Notes: generated by a model from the letters alone, not told the origin. A DNA stretch of 64,000 nt from Tretioscincus oriximinensis (GCA_022410635.1 JAJVDF010000503.1:450556-514555), one strand, 5' to 3'; counted from the first letter of the stretch, positions 1 through 10,850 are shown. Numbers and translations: made by a program.

Positions 1-745
1 ACTTTCTGTCCACATTCAGGTTGAAAGTTATCGTATTGTGGTCACTGTTTCCTATGGGATCAGTTACAGTCACATCTTGTATCAGGTCCTGTTCATTANT
101 TAGGACTAAATCCAGGATTCCCTTTCCCCTGGTTGGTTCTAAAACCACCTGCTCTAGGAAACAATCAGTTAGCATGTCTAAGAATTTTATNTCTTTTTCA
201 TGAGTTGAACAAGAGTTTGCCCAATCAATGTGTGGATAGTTGAAGTCTCCCATTATTAATACTCTTCCCTTTTTGCAAGCTTCANTGACCTCATGTTCCA
301 AATGAGTATCGCTTTCAGGTGTTTGTTTAGGAGGCCGGTAGCATACTCCCAATGTTTTCTGACCTGATAATGCTATCCATAGCGCTTCTGTTGATGGGTC
401 TGTTTTGCTTGGAAATTCCAATTCGTAGGATTCAACCTCTTCTTTAACATACAAAGCTACACCACCACCAGGTCTCCCTTTCCTATCTTTTCTGTATAGT
501 TTGTAACCTGGGATTTCTGTATCCCATTGGTTTTCTTCGTTCCACCAGGTTTCAGTTATGCCAATAATATCGACATTATTGTCAATCACTAAGCATTCCA
601 ACTCCCCTATTTTTGCTCAGAGGCTTCTGGCATTTGCATACAGGCATTTATATGCCCTTCTCCTGTGCAATTTAGGCCCTGTAAATTTGTGAGAAACCAC
701 AGTTTGCTCATTACAGCTTTTTACTTGAATACTACATCCTACCAA
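1..745 (-). mobile_element. CR1-clade LINE, 5' part of ORF2 (AP endonuclease)
   Basis: The minus strand encodes the apurinic/apyrimidinic-type endonuclease of a CR1-clade LINE, the domain that nicks the target for target-primed reverse transcription. Visible motifs in order are ITETWW (about 540-560), PGGGVALYVKEE (about 430-480), MGDFNY (about 245-265) and GNSDH near position 50-60, the usual catalytic blocks. Frameshifts and Ns break the frame. The same protein region occurs at 42.9-44.1 kb and 60.5-60.9 kb. The 5' untranslated part ends at about 745, where the strand of CR1 coding switches. The left end lies outside the window. A dead retroelement relic, not a host gene. Confidence 0.9.
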
Positions 746-750
746 ACTAC

Positions 751-1545
751 TCCTACCACCTTATGGGAATCAAGCTTTCTGTGACCAAGCAAGAAATGTA
801 CCTTGGGGTGTTGGTGGACAATTTGATGAAGATGTTAACCCAGTGTGCAGCAACAGCAAAAAGGGCAAATTCCATGTTGGGGATAATTAGGAAAGGAATT
901 GAAAACAAGTCAGCAAATGTTGTTTTGCATGTTTACAAATCTGTGATGAAGTTACATTTGGTCACCATATCTCAAGAGGGATATTGTGGAACTAGAGAAG
1001 GTGCAGAAAATGGCAACAAGAATGATCAAGGGTCTGGAGCACCTCCCTTATGAAGTCAGACTCGATGTTTGAGAGGTGATCTGGTTGAAGTGTACAAAAT
1101 CATGCATGAGATGGATAGGGTGAATACAGAAAAAATGTTTTCTGTCACACAAGACTAGGACCAGAATGGGCAGAAAAGTGAGGACAGACAAAGGGAAGTA
1201 TATATTTTTTTTCACCCAGTGGGTCATCGGCCTGTGGAATTTACTTCCTGAAGACGTAGTGGTAGCTAACAGCTTGGATAGCTTCAAGAGAGGGCTGGAC
1301 AGGTTTATGGACATCAAGGGTATAAATGGGTACTAGAATGGATGTCTGGATGTTGCCTCCGGGACAGGCAGTACTCCTGAAATACCATTTGCAGGGAGTC
1401 ATGAACAGGTGCATATTTTGCTTTCCTCTGTTCAGACTGCCCAGGTACATCTGGTGGGCCTCTGTGTGAGACAGAATGCCGGACTAGGTGGGCTCTGGCC
1501 CGAACCAGTATGGCTCTTCTTATGTTATTATGTTCTTTTGGGTTC
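751..1545 (+). mobile_element. CR1-clade LINE, RT C-terminus plus 3' UTR
   Basis: Plus-strand sequence reads the C-terminal part of CR1 ORF2 after the reverse transcriptase core (LGVLVDNLMKM, KANSMLGIIRKGIENKSANVV), then, with internal deletions and frameshifts, the terminal block ending near LDRFMD at about 1,310. The 3' UTR follows (TACCATTTGCAGGGAGTC at about 1,383) and it ends in degenerate TTCTTATG octamers at about 1,525-1,540. The segment encoding the SLEKRR region is missing near 1,060. It sits directly beside the inverted 5' portion at 1-745, so both may come from one insertion. Confidence 0.9.
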
Positions 1546-1890
1546 TAGCCCCTCACCTCTTGCTCCTTTCCATGCCTCCACCCACTCACTCTCTTCCTTG
1601 CTCCCTCACGTCCATCTTTCACTTACTGCTTCTTTCTATTTTTCTTACCTTCTTCCTTCATTCTGTTTTTCCTTCTTCCTTTCTTTCCTCCATCCTTTCC
1701 TTATTTTTCTCCTTATCTTCCTCTCTTATCCTTCTTCCTTCTTCCTTTTTTCTTTTTTCTTCATTCCTCCTTCCCTTCTGACTTTCTTCCTTCCTTTCTT
1801 TTCTCCACCCTTCTTTTTCCTTTTGTCTCTTTGGTTTTTTTCTTCCTTCTTCCTTTCCTTCTTTCCTGCTTATCCCTTCCTCTCTGGAAG
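1546..1890. repeat. Pyrimidine-rich (CT) block
   Basis: About 345 bases of almost uninterrupted C/T on the plus strand (runs of CTTCCTTT type). Long open frames here (for example 1,409-2,101 plus and 1,658-1,897 minus) are low-complexity artefacts rich in Ser/Phe/Leu or Lys/Glu/Arg. The block is not a pure microsatellite: around 1,575-1,670 it shares non-periodic landmarks, such as ATGCCTCCACC, with the pyrimidine block at 35,050-35,160. Such strand-asymmetric tracts can form triplexes in principle. Confidence 0.85.
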
Positions 1891-1961
1891 CTACCAAAGT
1901 TCTGAGCCCTGTTGTTATTTGTTATTCCTTGGGATGTTAGACTTTTTGATACGTATTTTTA

Positions 1962-2102
<141 letters not shown>

Positions 2103-2892
2103 TACATAAACATACGTACCCCTGGTCCTAGGGAGAAGTGATTGTTGACTGCTGGGAAAAAAACTTTCTCAGAAACCTAATTTCCATCAATGTTTAGCAA
2201 GAGACCTTGTGGCTGTCACTTTAACAGATGTCATATGTGGAATATAGAACATAAAGGGGAGGTGGAAAAGGAGTTCTCTGTTTTATTTTTAAAGAAGTGA
2301 GTGATAAATAAATTCTGTCTGCGTTCTTTGAGCTCTATGACTTCAAATAAAAGTTTATTGACTGGATTACTCAAGGTGTCAGCGTCAGATACCCAAGAGA
2401 TTAAAGTTCATTAAACGTTAACTCATAAGTGTTACATTTTATCTTGTAAACTATTTCCTGTACCTGTTCTACCCAACAAAAGAGGGAGATATAACTGAAT
2501 ATATGACTAGGTGATCCAAAGTTCTTTATTATGGGAATACAAATTAAGACCCATTCTACACTTGATCTTGGGTTTTTGCTGACCCCTTCCTGGAATAGAA
2601 TGCAGCTTAGCCTTGGCAGGGTTTCCAGGCAAGATAGCTCAGCAGATACCTTTGGGAAGAAGAAGGTACAACATGTGGAAATAACATGTAACAACCTTCC
2701 TTCTCTGATAATACCCATGTCACCTCTGACCAATCTTCTCTTGTATGCAATAATTCTCCTTACCTCATTGTCCCTAGAGTGGTTTTCCAATATAGCACCC
2801 ATCTTTGAAAATGCCTTTCCTGTGGCAATCCCCTCTGGTAAGAGGTTCACCATAAACATTGAGATTCTGTAGACCTGCAGAGTCAGTCAAGT
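2103..2892. other. Unassigned stretch
   Basis: I recognise no element here. A 152-residue open frame on the minus strand (2,401-2,859) overlaps a 113-residue plus-strand frame. Neither has a recognisable domain, transmembrane pattern or splice context, so I do not call a gene. Confidence 0.5.
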
Positions 2893-3128
2893 GTGCTTAA
2901 TGAAGAAGAGTCGATTTTTATACCTTGCTTTTCTCCACCTGAAGAGAATCAAAGTGGCTTACATAAACATTTGTTCTTCTCTTCAAAACAGGCACCTTGC
3001 GAAGTAGGTGGGACTGAGAAGCTCAGAAGAACTGTTACTCACTTGGCTTTTGTGGAAGAGTGAAGAATCGAACCAGGGAGACTTCCAGATAAGAGTCTGA
3101 CACTCTAACCACTACACCGGACAAGCTG
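2893..3128 (-). mobile_element. Sauria-type tRNA-derived SINE
   Basis: Read on the minus strand it starts with a tRNA-like head (GTGTAGTGGTTAGAGTGTC, RNA polymerase III A box) at about 3,119-3,095, with a B-box-like GGTTCGATTC at about 3,080-3,070. A central region with CACCTACTTCGCAAGGTG follows, and the tail AGAAAAGCAAGGTATAAAAA ends in a short TTC run. The head and body match my recollection of the squamate Sauria SINE. It is a full-length but diverged copy of about 235 bp with no coding capacity. Confidence 0.88.
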
Positions 3129-4914
3129 GTAATTTTCCTGTTCTTACTTTATACTAGCAGTCACAGTAGAAGCAGCCACAGCCCAACAGGTAAAGATTAA
3201 AAAAACTATAGCATTGGCAGACAATTTTTATATTCTCCTTGGATGGTTCTACAAAGGGGCACATGAACCAATTGCCAAGCAGAAACCAAAAACAACTCTC
3301 TACACCTGTTAAATGTTCAGAATGGTTTGTCACCCTAATTATATCCTTTTAAGATGAAATAAACAACGGCTATGGCTTTTGGTAAGGAAGCATGGATGCT
3401 GCTTCTAATATGATGGATTATTTGTTTACAGGTCCCACAGTTTGAGGTACTGCAATGTAGCACATTGCTTCAGTGAGAACAAAAGGTTCTTTCAAACAAC
3501 GTACCGAATATCTCAGCTCTTGATGGATAGAACTGACTGAGGTTGCAGGCACAACAAGGTTTTTCTAACACGATGGCAATATCATCACACTGACCTCACT
3601 CCACGTATTAACAGAGTTTTCACAAAGAACCTGGAAGTTTTCGCAATGCACCTGGAAAAAACGTGTTTTTCCCCTTTGCTGATATTTTCCAAAATGGCTT
3701 CCTTATGTGTACGATCCTTAATGGGATTACCAGGATACCATGAGAAGACACTAGCACAAGACAATGCAGAATCACATACTGAACATGCTCAGTATTTACT
3801 TTCTAGTTAGTCACCATGTCTGTTCCATGTGAATTTAAAGGTTTTCTAATGGTTTATTTGCAAAAGGATGGGAGTACGTATGCATGGACTCACAACTGGG
3901 TTATTTCAGAACTTAACAGCATTGTTTTTTAACGTGTCATGTGGAGGGGGACCAAGATCACCCATCTCATGATGGCAAAGCATGAAAGCAAGCAAAAAAG
4001 CAGAACGTGTCAAGGAGAGGAAAAAGTTATTTGAAGGAGCAATTCTGTTCCATTAGCCGGCTTGAGATCAGAGGGCATCACTTAATCTGGTGCCGTTAAT
4101 TTATTGCACCTTGCAGATTGCGTAGGGGAAATAAGGACAACCTTTCCTTTCTCCTTCCAATTATTACTTTTCCTCTCTGTTATGACATCCTGCTGAAGGC
4201 TGTTCCTTGTCAACTGCATGTTAATTTTGTCCAACAATAGCCTGACCCATACTGGCTTTGGCAGCAGCTGTGTAAATAAATAGCCTAGAATTTCCGCTGT
4301 ATTGATTTCCCAACTGCACACACAGATATCAGCATGCAAAATACAAAGCTTTTTGGTCTCCCTATGTAAAAATAGTCCCCTAGGAAAGCAAGCATAGAAT
4401 TGTACCTTGGAGAAGATCTTTTCTTGGGTCATGATTACCATGATCCTAAACTTGAGATTAGGTAGCTTGGAGGTCAAAGAAATTCTGAATTCTATGATTA
4501 GAATTACCAGATAAAAACAGGACAGCAGTGCTATTATAACTTTAATTATTGTAAAAAATAAGTCATTTCAACAGATGTGGCTGGCATTATTAGCTGCATC
4601 TACTGAAAAGGGGGGGAGGTTGCACCCATTGTTGCAAACTTTTGTGTTTTTAAAATGAAGAAGTATACACACACATATTTATAACAAAGAAGAAAGTTTT
4701 AGTGTAGTAGTCCCCAAATTTCTAATGGCCATACCCCAGCTATGCATCTCTAAAATCCTAATGGTCCCCCTCTGTCTATGTCACAATATATTTGTATATA
4801 TATTTGTATAGGACCTAACCTCATTCTGGGCTATATCTCAGAATAGGTGCCTGCGATCTACATGCTAGTATAGACTATGGCAAAGGACCATTTTTCCAGG
4901 TGCATTGCGAAAAC
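3129..4914. other. Unassigned stretch
   Basis: About 1.8 kb of AT-rich sequence in which I recognise no repeat family, coding region or RNA gene. A 131-residue minus-strand frame (4,082-4,477) has no recognisable motif. Confidence 0.5.
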
Positions 4915-5377
4915 TTCATTAACCTGTGCAGGAAGTCAAGAACAGGTGACACTTTTGCAGGCATGAATGGCTCAGTTGCTTAGGAATTTGTCTCTTGTCT
5001 GGGAGATCGGGTTTCGAAGCCCTGTGTCAGACGTGGGGAGGGGTGAGCACCTTCCACTAGCCTGTAGCTCTAGCCAACCCAGCTATTCGAAAACAAGAAT
5101 TGCAAGAAATTGCAACTGACTGCAAGTAGATACATGGGAACCACCACAGCCTGGTGGGGAAGATAGAATGTCAGCCTTCGGGCAAAATCCCCTTGTAAGC
5201 TGCTTTGAGTCCCTTTGAAAAGATGAGAAAAGTGGGGTATAAGGATCAAGTTCTTCTTCTTCTTCTTCCTCTTCTTCTTGGGACTGCCCAGGTGCAATTG
5301 ATGACCACTGTATGAGACAGAATGCTGGACTAGATGGGCTCTGGCCCAATTCAGCAGCATCCCTCTTACATTCTTAT
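4915..5377 (+). mobile_element. CR1 3' UTR split by a SINE
   Basis: The left part (about 4,915-4,958) matches the CR1 3' UTR block containing CAGGAAGTCAAGAACAGGTG. The right part (about 5,280-5,377) resumes it with GACTGCCCAGGTGCAATTG and GACAGAATGCTGGACTAGAT and reaches a degraded octamer tail. A SINE at 4,959-5,279 separates the halves, so the SINE is younger than this CR1 fragment. The coding part of the LINE is absent. Confidence 0.8.
4959..5279 (+). mobile_element. tRNA-headed SINE, GGCAYRAATGGCTCAG type
   Basis: The head GCATGAATGGCTCAGTTGCT carries an A-box-like element, and GGGTTTCGAAGCCC about 40 bases later is a good B box. The body includes TAGCTCTAGCCAACCCAGCT and GGTGGGGAAGATAGAATGT. 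The tail GAGAAAAGTGGGGTATAAGG ends in (TTC)n. The head differs from the Sauria-type SINEs here but the tail is nearly the same. About 320 bp, one of the most complete copies in the window, nested in a CR1 3' UTR. Confidence 0.85.
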
Positions 5378-5639
5378 TAAAATGTATAGTGCAAATGATG
5401 CACTCCACAGTTTAAACAGATATGCTGTTATTGACAGATGGAAGATATCATTTTGGGGCTTGTAGCCATTCTTCAAACATAAAGAAAATCTGTATCTGTA
5501 GCAATGTTCCCACAGTGCTGTCATGGTGCTGCAAATGTTGTCAGAATATGATGTGCTTAACAGTTCAATTATCACTAAGATGACATCTAGCACTGATCAT
5601 ATGATTTTAATAACCAACCATAATAAAGTAGATGCAATA

Positions 5640-6290
5640 CTACGTTGGAGAACTTTGATTGGAGAACCTTACTGTGGTGTGGGTTGTTGAGTTTGGTTGT
5701 CTGGAGAAGAACTTTGTCTCTGTGTGAAATTATGAATAAAAGCCTTCCTACTGGAAAGAAAATTTATGTGGAGAATTTTCTAAATCCAAGTCCAGCTTTA
5801 AGACAAATGCATCATAAATATAACATGAATGTTCAGGGTCCACTTGATTCTGAACACTCATATGATTAGAAGACTTTGGTGGCAGTATTCCAAGAATTGA
5901 ACAATATTTTAAACATAAATCTAAATGAGATTAGAGAGACTGTATGTCATTCAGTCGTACAGAGCACTTGGTTTTACAACATGAGGTATGTTGGACAGTT
6001 AATCAGAATATGCAGTATAGCTGCTCACATGGTTATTGTAAGAGAATGGAAGAATAAGTCCTTATGGTCTTTGTATAACTGGTATAGTTACTTCATTGAA
6101 TTTATATTGTTTGATATATTGAGGGAAGAGAGAATGCGAATGGAAGGTATGGGCACAAGAGTAACATGGGTAGTGAAATGGCGCAGGCTCATTTCCTTTA
6201 ACATTTTCCAAAGAAGAAAGATAAATCTGAATATAAATGTGATCCTGATGACTCTAGACCAGTTAAATGTTGTGTAAGAAAAGAGGTTAG
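5640..6290 (+). mobile_element. L1-type LINE relic, ORF2 C-terminus
   Basis: The plus frame at 5,876-6,277 contains IAAHMVIVREWKNKSLWSLY and YFIEFILFDILREERMRM. This is the post-reverse-transcriptase C-terminal block of vertebrate L1 ORF2 and aligns by eye with the frame at 29,700-29,987 (LTVARGWKDRNKWTLNLWY, FLLFDVIREKR). Upstream frame 5,645-5,869 probably belongs to it. Frameshifted and 5'-truncated, with no clear poly(A) tail. Boundaries are approximate. Confidence 0.6.
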
Positions 6291-7661
6291 AGCTATTGGT
6301 CTCGAGTGTTAGAGTGGTGATGGTAGAGAGGCAATTGGGAATGTATGTATTATATGTAAGGTATTTCTGTGATACAATTAACAGTAAGAATAATGAACAC
6401 TCGTGTTCACTAGGTGATTGGGCTCTGTATGTCCTACATACATCCAGTAAGCTTCCAGCCATTAGAATTCATTGGATACTATAAATGCACACTAATAGGA
6501 AGAGCACCAAGAGGGTTTTCTATTGTTTTTCCATCAGAGTATCACTCCTGGGGCAATTTCCTATGTTCGAAAAACTATCCCTGCTGAAAAGAATACGGTA
6601 TGGCGTTCAGCCAAGGTATGAAAGTTCTCTGTCCGTGATGTTTAGGCAGCCAGAATTGGTGGCAGGCATATAAACAGCATACCACTGCAGAGTAATTCAA
6701 AGACAACATTATTTTTAGTATGTCTCCAATGTGTTTTCCTTGTCACACTTCTGTTTTAAAATATCATGCAATTCAAATGGAACTGAACATGCAGTAATAT
6801 GCATGTCTGGAATTCAATCAAACTGAACCAGTTTCCTGTCCAGGAATAAAGGCTTTTTGAAATGATCTCCTCCAGCATTTTAGCATTTACTACAGTCCCT
6901 CAGACAGAACAAAGCTTTTGCTATACAGTGGATATGAGGCCACATTATTTTACTGTCGGCTCAACATGGATCAGTGCATGGACTGAAGGAATCCCATTTA
7001 TTCTCTGGCTTCTGTCATAACCCAGGAATTGAAATTGTCTTTTCTTTTTCCAGACACAGATTTAGGGTGTTATTTATCCATGGGTCAGCCAAATATGTCT
7101 GAAGGAACCTGCTTGAAAAATCCTTCTTTCATGTTAGATTTGTTTTCAAAAGCAAGACTTTGCCAACTTGCTATTTTTCATCTCATAAATGGAGCATTCT
7201 CCAGACCATTTATCCATCTCTACCTCACCCCCAGTATATAATAATTCTTTGGTATGGTTTGTTTTCTTTTCATTGCTCTGAGTTGATGAAATTCAGGTAT
7301 ATGGAACACAATGAGTGGATTTAGAGATTGTTTTGTTGAATCATATTACTTTTATATATTTTGTAGTCATACTTATCACCCAAACAGACTACTGATTCCT
7401 GCATGTAGCAATAGAAGGAATGTAGGTTATACAAATTAAAAAACAAAAACAGTGTTTAGTAAAGTAACTATTCCCATTTTTTGTGAGGGAGGAGGTTAGT
7501 CATAGAACGTAAAATTTATGAGGGGTTGATGAACCACTAAAGCAAAATGATTACCTGAAATATTTAGCTTCCATTCGCTATCCTTTGAGCAAATTTCAAA
7601 GAAATAACCATGGTAGGCCCCATCCAAATGAGGTTTTTCTACCACTGTTATAGTTATCTAT
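6291..7661. other. Unassigned stretch
   Basis: About 1.4 kb, AT-rich, without a repeat family or coding region I recognise. The first few hundred bases could be the diverged 3' UTR of the adjacent L1 relic. Confidence 0.45.
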
Positions 7662-7812
7662 GGCTGCGTTCACATGACGAGAAAACCACCAGAATAAAAC
7701 TATATTCTGGAATATAGCAATGGCGTGTCCCTTCACACGACAAAGCTATATTCTGGAATATACAACGGTGTGTTTGTGCATACGTATTCTTCAATTCTTG
7801 TCATATGCAGCC
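7662..7812. mobile_element. Small GGCTGC-ended palindromic element (MITE-like)
   Basis: A 151-bp unit beginning GGCTGCGTTCACATGACGAG and ending with the reverse complement of GGCTGCATATGACAAGAA, so the ends form an imperfect inverted repeat. Inside are two palindromes of the form TATATTCTGGAATATA (7,701-7,716 and 7,747-7,762) spaced 46 bp apart, separated by sequence with CGTGTCC and CACACGACAAAG. The reverse complement of 59,820-59,960 matches this interior closely. No target duplication is visible. Probably a non-autonomous DNA transposon; superfamily unknown. Confidence 0.55.
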
Positions 7813-7856
7813 GGCTCTCCCTTGTTGCTTCGGCCGTGTCCTCCTTCCAGCCAACC

Positions 7857-7996
7857 TTCCCCACAGTCTGGTGGGGAAGATAGAATGTAAGCCTTCATGC
7901 AAAATACCCTTGTAAGCCGCTTTGAGTCCCTTTGAAAGGTGAGAAAAGCGTGGTATAAGAACACAGTTCTTCTTCTTCTTTTTCATCTTCTTCTTA
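7857..7996 (+). mobile_element. SINE, 3' half only
   Basis: Matches the second half of the SINE at 4,959-5,279: GGTGGGGAAGATAGAATGTA, GCTTTGAGTCCCTTTGAAAG, GAGAAAAGCGTGGTATAAGA, then a TTC tail. The tRNA-related head is missing. Confidence 0.85.
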
Positions 7997-8892
7997 GGTT
8001 GGGGCCTAAGTCAGCTGATCTGAGCCAAGCTCACATTTTTCTGTTAGGAAACTTTTTTTCAAGCAAAATTTTTAATTCTGAGCAGGACTCTTCCTCTATT
8101 ATCTGAAATGGGATTTGAGTTCTTTGGTTTTTATTGATTTCCTGTAAGATAATGTGAGTTCATTTTCAAGTCATAAAATAGGATAAGAAAACCAGGTAAA
8201 TTAACTGACCCTATTGAATTTCACTTCAGCAAATCATTCGACTGCTCTGAGACATGTGAAAGCCCTTCCTCTATTATAGCCACAGAATACGTTCCAGCAT
8301 ATTTTTAGTTCTATCTTATTTTTCTGTCTGTGTTCAGTAAATCATCTTAAGGAGACAGTTTGCAAATTTTTAGGCACTTTAAGAGAAAAAAAGTTGTCAA
8401 CCTTTACACTGCAAAGAAGGTAGACGGAAAAATCAGTTGCAACACATTAGAATTAGAATGCATCTGTGAAACTGAAGTGGCAGGGGAGTTAGGATGGTAA
8501 GGAGAAGAATTTATTTATTTATTTACTCAGAGGATCTTTGGTTTGTGGAATTTTGTAACATACTGGACAGCTTTAAGAAAAGTTTGAAACTCATCGGGGG
8601 CAAGGTGCATTAATATTACTGTTTCTAGGCTGGAGTGAGCACATGAAGATTTTGTCTTACTTCCTAAGAAAAAATGGTTGTGATTCAGAAGGCTGAACTA
8701 TAATGAAATTTAGCAGGACGTAGCTTAAGTCCTACTTTTTCATTCTCAAAACCCAACCAGAGGTCTCACTGAAACAATTTGTTATTTACAACAGCATTAC
8801 TCATAATGTGAGAGGCAGAAGATAACTGTGCATGTCTACCTTTCATATGCGGATATAATCAAGAGCAAGCTTCCCATAGTAAAGCAAGGGCC
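7997..8892. other. Mostly unassigned; trace of CR1
   Basis: No confident element. Around 8,525-8,660 a degraded CR1-like trace on the plus strand (TTTGTGGAATTTTG, CTGGACAGCTTTAAGAAAAG) resembles the end of CR1 ORF2 but is too diverged to delimit. Confidence 0.35.
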
Positions 8893-9597
8893 AAGGTGGG
8901 CAGAAAAGTGAGAACAGACAAAGGAAAGTATTTTTTTCACCCAGAGCGTCATCGGCCTGTGGAATTTACTTCCTGAAGANGTAGTGGTAGCTAACAGCTT
9001 GGATAGCTTCAAGACATTGTTTTGTCCCGAGGGCAATTCTAATAAACTCTTATGTGTAGCCTTAACTTCTGGCCCTCAGGAACACAGGCAGAACAAAGGA
9101 ATTGTCCACAAAGTCTCTATTTTCAAGGCTTTACTTATTAAATACACAAAATACAAATAAAGAACTGGAACTTTTGCCCCCAAAGTCTTTCTTTAAATAC
9201 TTGCAGTTTGTTTGTCTTTTTCTGCGTAGCTATTTCTCTTTGTGAACTATTTCTTTTCTGTGAACNATTTCCTTTTTTGTCAAAAGAGACTGCTCTCTTA
9301 AGNTGCGACTGAATCTTGCAAAGGCTACACAAAACTGAAAGTAACTAACTAAGGAAATAGATATCAGGACCCAGGGATTTCCCAGAATTCCCTTCCTTTT
9401 TTCTTAAAGTAACAGAAACCTATTCCTATCTCAAAACATAATACCATTTGCAGGGAGTCACGAACAGGAGCAGCATATTATGCTTTCCTCTGTTTGGACT
9501 GCCCAGGTGCATCTGGTGGGCCTCTGTGTGACACAGAATGCTGGACTCGATGGGCTGTGGCCTGATCCAGTATGGCTCTTCTTATGTTCTTATGTTA
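8893..9597 (+). mobile_element. CR1 LINE 3' end, interrupted by an LTR-like segment
   Basis: Positions 8,893-9,017 encode the CR1 ORF2 terminus (GRKVRTDKGKYFF, VIGLWNLLPE, NSLDSFK). Positions 9,439-9,597 are the CR1 3' UTR (ATACCATTTGCAGGGAGTCA through GATCCAGTATGGCTCTTCTT) ending in TTCTTATG octamers. Between them lies a 421-bp segment with inverted TGTTTTG/CAAAACA ends, and about 100 bp of expected CR1 sequence is missing at that junction. The octamer tail abuts the next, 5'-inverted CR1. Confidence 0.85.
9018..9438. mobile_element. Candidate solo LTR-like insertion in CR1
   Basis: The segment starts TGTTTTGTCCCGAGGG and ends ATCTCAAAACA, giving TG...CA termini with a 7-bp perfect inverted repeat, typical of LTRs. 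AATAAA occurs on the plus strand (TACAAATAAAGAACTGG near 9,155). The flanks AAGACAT and TAATACC show no target duplication. It is unlike the other two solo LTRs in this window. The orientation and the LTR reading are inference. Confidence 0.45.
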
Positions 9598-10615
9598 GGA
9601 GTCCTGCCTGTTGCTCCATCNCGGAGGCNACATCCAGACANCNATCNTANTATCCATTTATACCCTTNGTGTCCATAAACCTGTCTANTCCTGTCTTGAA
9701 ACTATCCAAGCTGTTNGCTACCACTACCTCTTCAGGAAGTAAATTCCACAGGCCGATGACCCTCTGGGTGAAAAAATACTTNCCTTTGTCTGTTCTCACT
9801 TTTCTACCCAACAGTTTTAAGGAGTGCCCNCTGGTCCTTGTGTTGTGTGATANAGAAAACATTTTTTCTCTATTCACCCTGTCGATCCCATGCATGATTT
9901 TGTACACTTCAATCAGATCACCCCTCAAACGTCTCTTTTCAAGGCTGAAGAGGCCCAGACGTTGCAGCCTTGCTTCGTAAGGGAGGTGCTCCAGACCCTT
10001 GATCATTTTTGTTGCCCTTTTCTGCACCTTCTCCAGTTCCAAAATATCCCTCTTGAGATGTGGTGACCAGAATTGAACACAGTATTCCAAATGTGGCCGC
10101 ACCACAGATTTATAAAGAGGCAAAACAACATTTGCTGACTTATTTTCGATTCCTTTCCTAATTATCCCCAACATGGAATTTGCCTTTTTTGCTGCTGCTG
10201 CACACTGGGTTGACATTTTCATTGAATTGTCCACTAACACCCCAAGATCCTTTTCTTGCTCGGTCACAGAAAGCCTGGTTCCCATCAGGTGGTAGGAGTA
10301 TTTTGGGTTCTTTGCCCCAATATGCATGACCTTGCACTTGCTTAAGTTGAAGTGCATTTGCCACTTTGATGCCCACTCACCCAATTTCAGTAAATCACTC
10401 TGGAGTGCCTTACAATCATTTTCAGTTTTCACTACCCTGAACACTATCCTGAGATACCATTTGCAGGGAGTCATGAAAAGGTGCATATTTTGCTTCCTTT
10501 GTTCAGACTGCCCAGTTGCATCTGGTGGGCCTCTGTGTGACACAGAATGCTGGACTTGATGGGCTGTGGCCTGATCCAGTATGGCTCTTCTTATGTTCTT
10601 ATGTTCTTATGTTCT
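9598..10615 (-). mobile_element. CR1 LINE with 5' inversion (twin-priming structure)
   Basis: Minus-strand 10,445-9,598 encodes about 280 residues of CR1 ORF2 from late reverse transcriptase to the C-terminus (WQMHFNLSKCKVMHIGAKN, VQKRATKMIKGLEHLPYEA, SLEKRRLRGDLIEVYKIMHG, QRVIGLWNLLPEEVV). The frame is almost fully open, so this is a relatively young copy. Positions 10,447-10,615 carry the matching 3' UTR on the plus strand, ending in three TTCTTATG octamers. The inverted coding part stops at GGACTCCT and the 3' part starts at CTGAGATACCATTTGC, adjacent in the normal element. The open frame's first 30 or so residues are antisense 3' UTR, not CR1 protein. Confidence 0.9.
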
Positions 10616-10629
10616 AAGATGAGAAACCA

Positions 10630-10850
10630 ACCTCGATGGCTTTAAGAAAAGCTATGAAAACTTCAGGAATATCAATGGCTATCAGAATGGATGCCTAGCT
10701 ACTGCCTCCAAGTTGAAGGAACAAACAGGATGCCTCTAAAGACCATCTGCAAGGACTCGTGAGGTGAAGGATTTGCTACTGCCTTCTGCTTAAAAATGTC
10801 CAGAAGCAATTAGTGGTCCACAGGATTCTCTCACAAATCTGAAAGGCATC
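10630..10850 (+). mobile_element. Older CR1-like 3' end
   Basis: Diverged plus-strand match to the CR1 terminus: GATGGCTTTAAGAAAAGC, ATCAGAATGGATGCCTAGCT, ACTGCCTCCAAG, then a 3' UTR trace ACCATCTGCAAGGACTCGTG. More degraded than the neighbouring CR1 copies, hence probably older. Confidence 0.55.

Noticed and set aside
2401..2859. 152-residue minus-strand frame
   Set aside because: No domain, no splice context, an opposite frame overlaps it, and no match to any element I recognise; could be chance.
9590..10543. 317-residue frame as a possible host reverse-transcriptase gene
   Set aside because: It is a CR1 ORF2 C-terminal fragment whose first 30 or so codons are antisense 3' UTR of the twin-primed copy.
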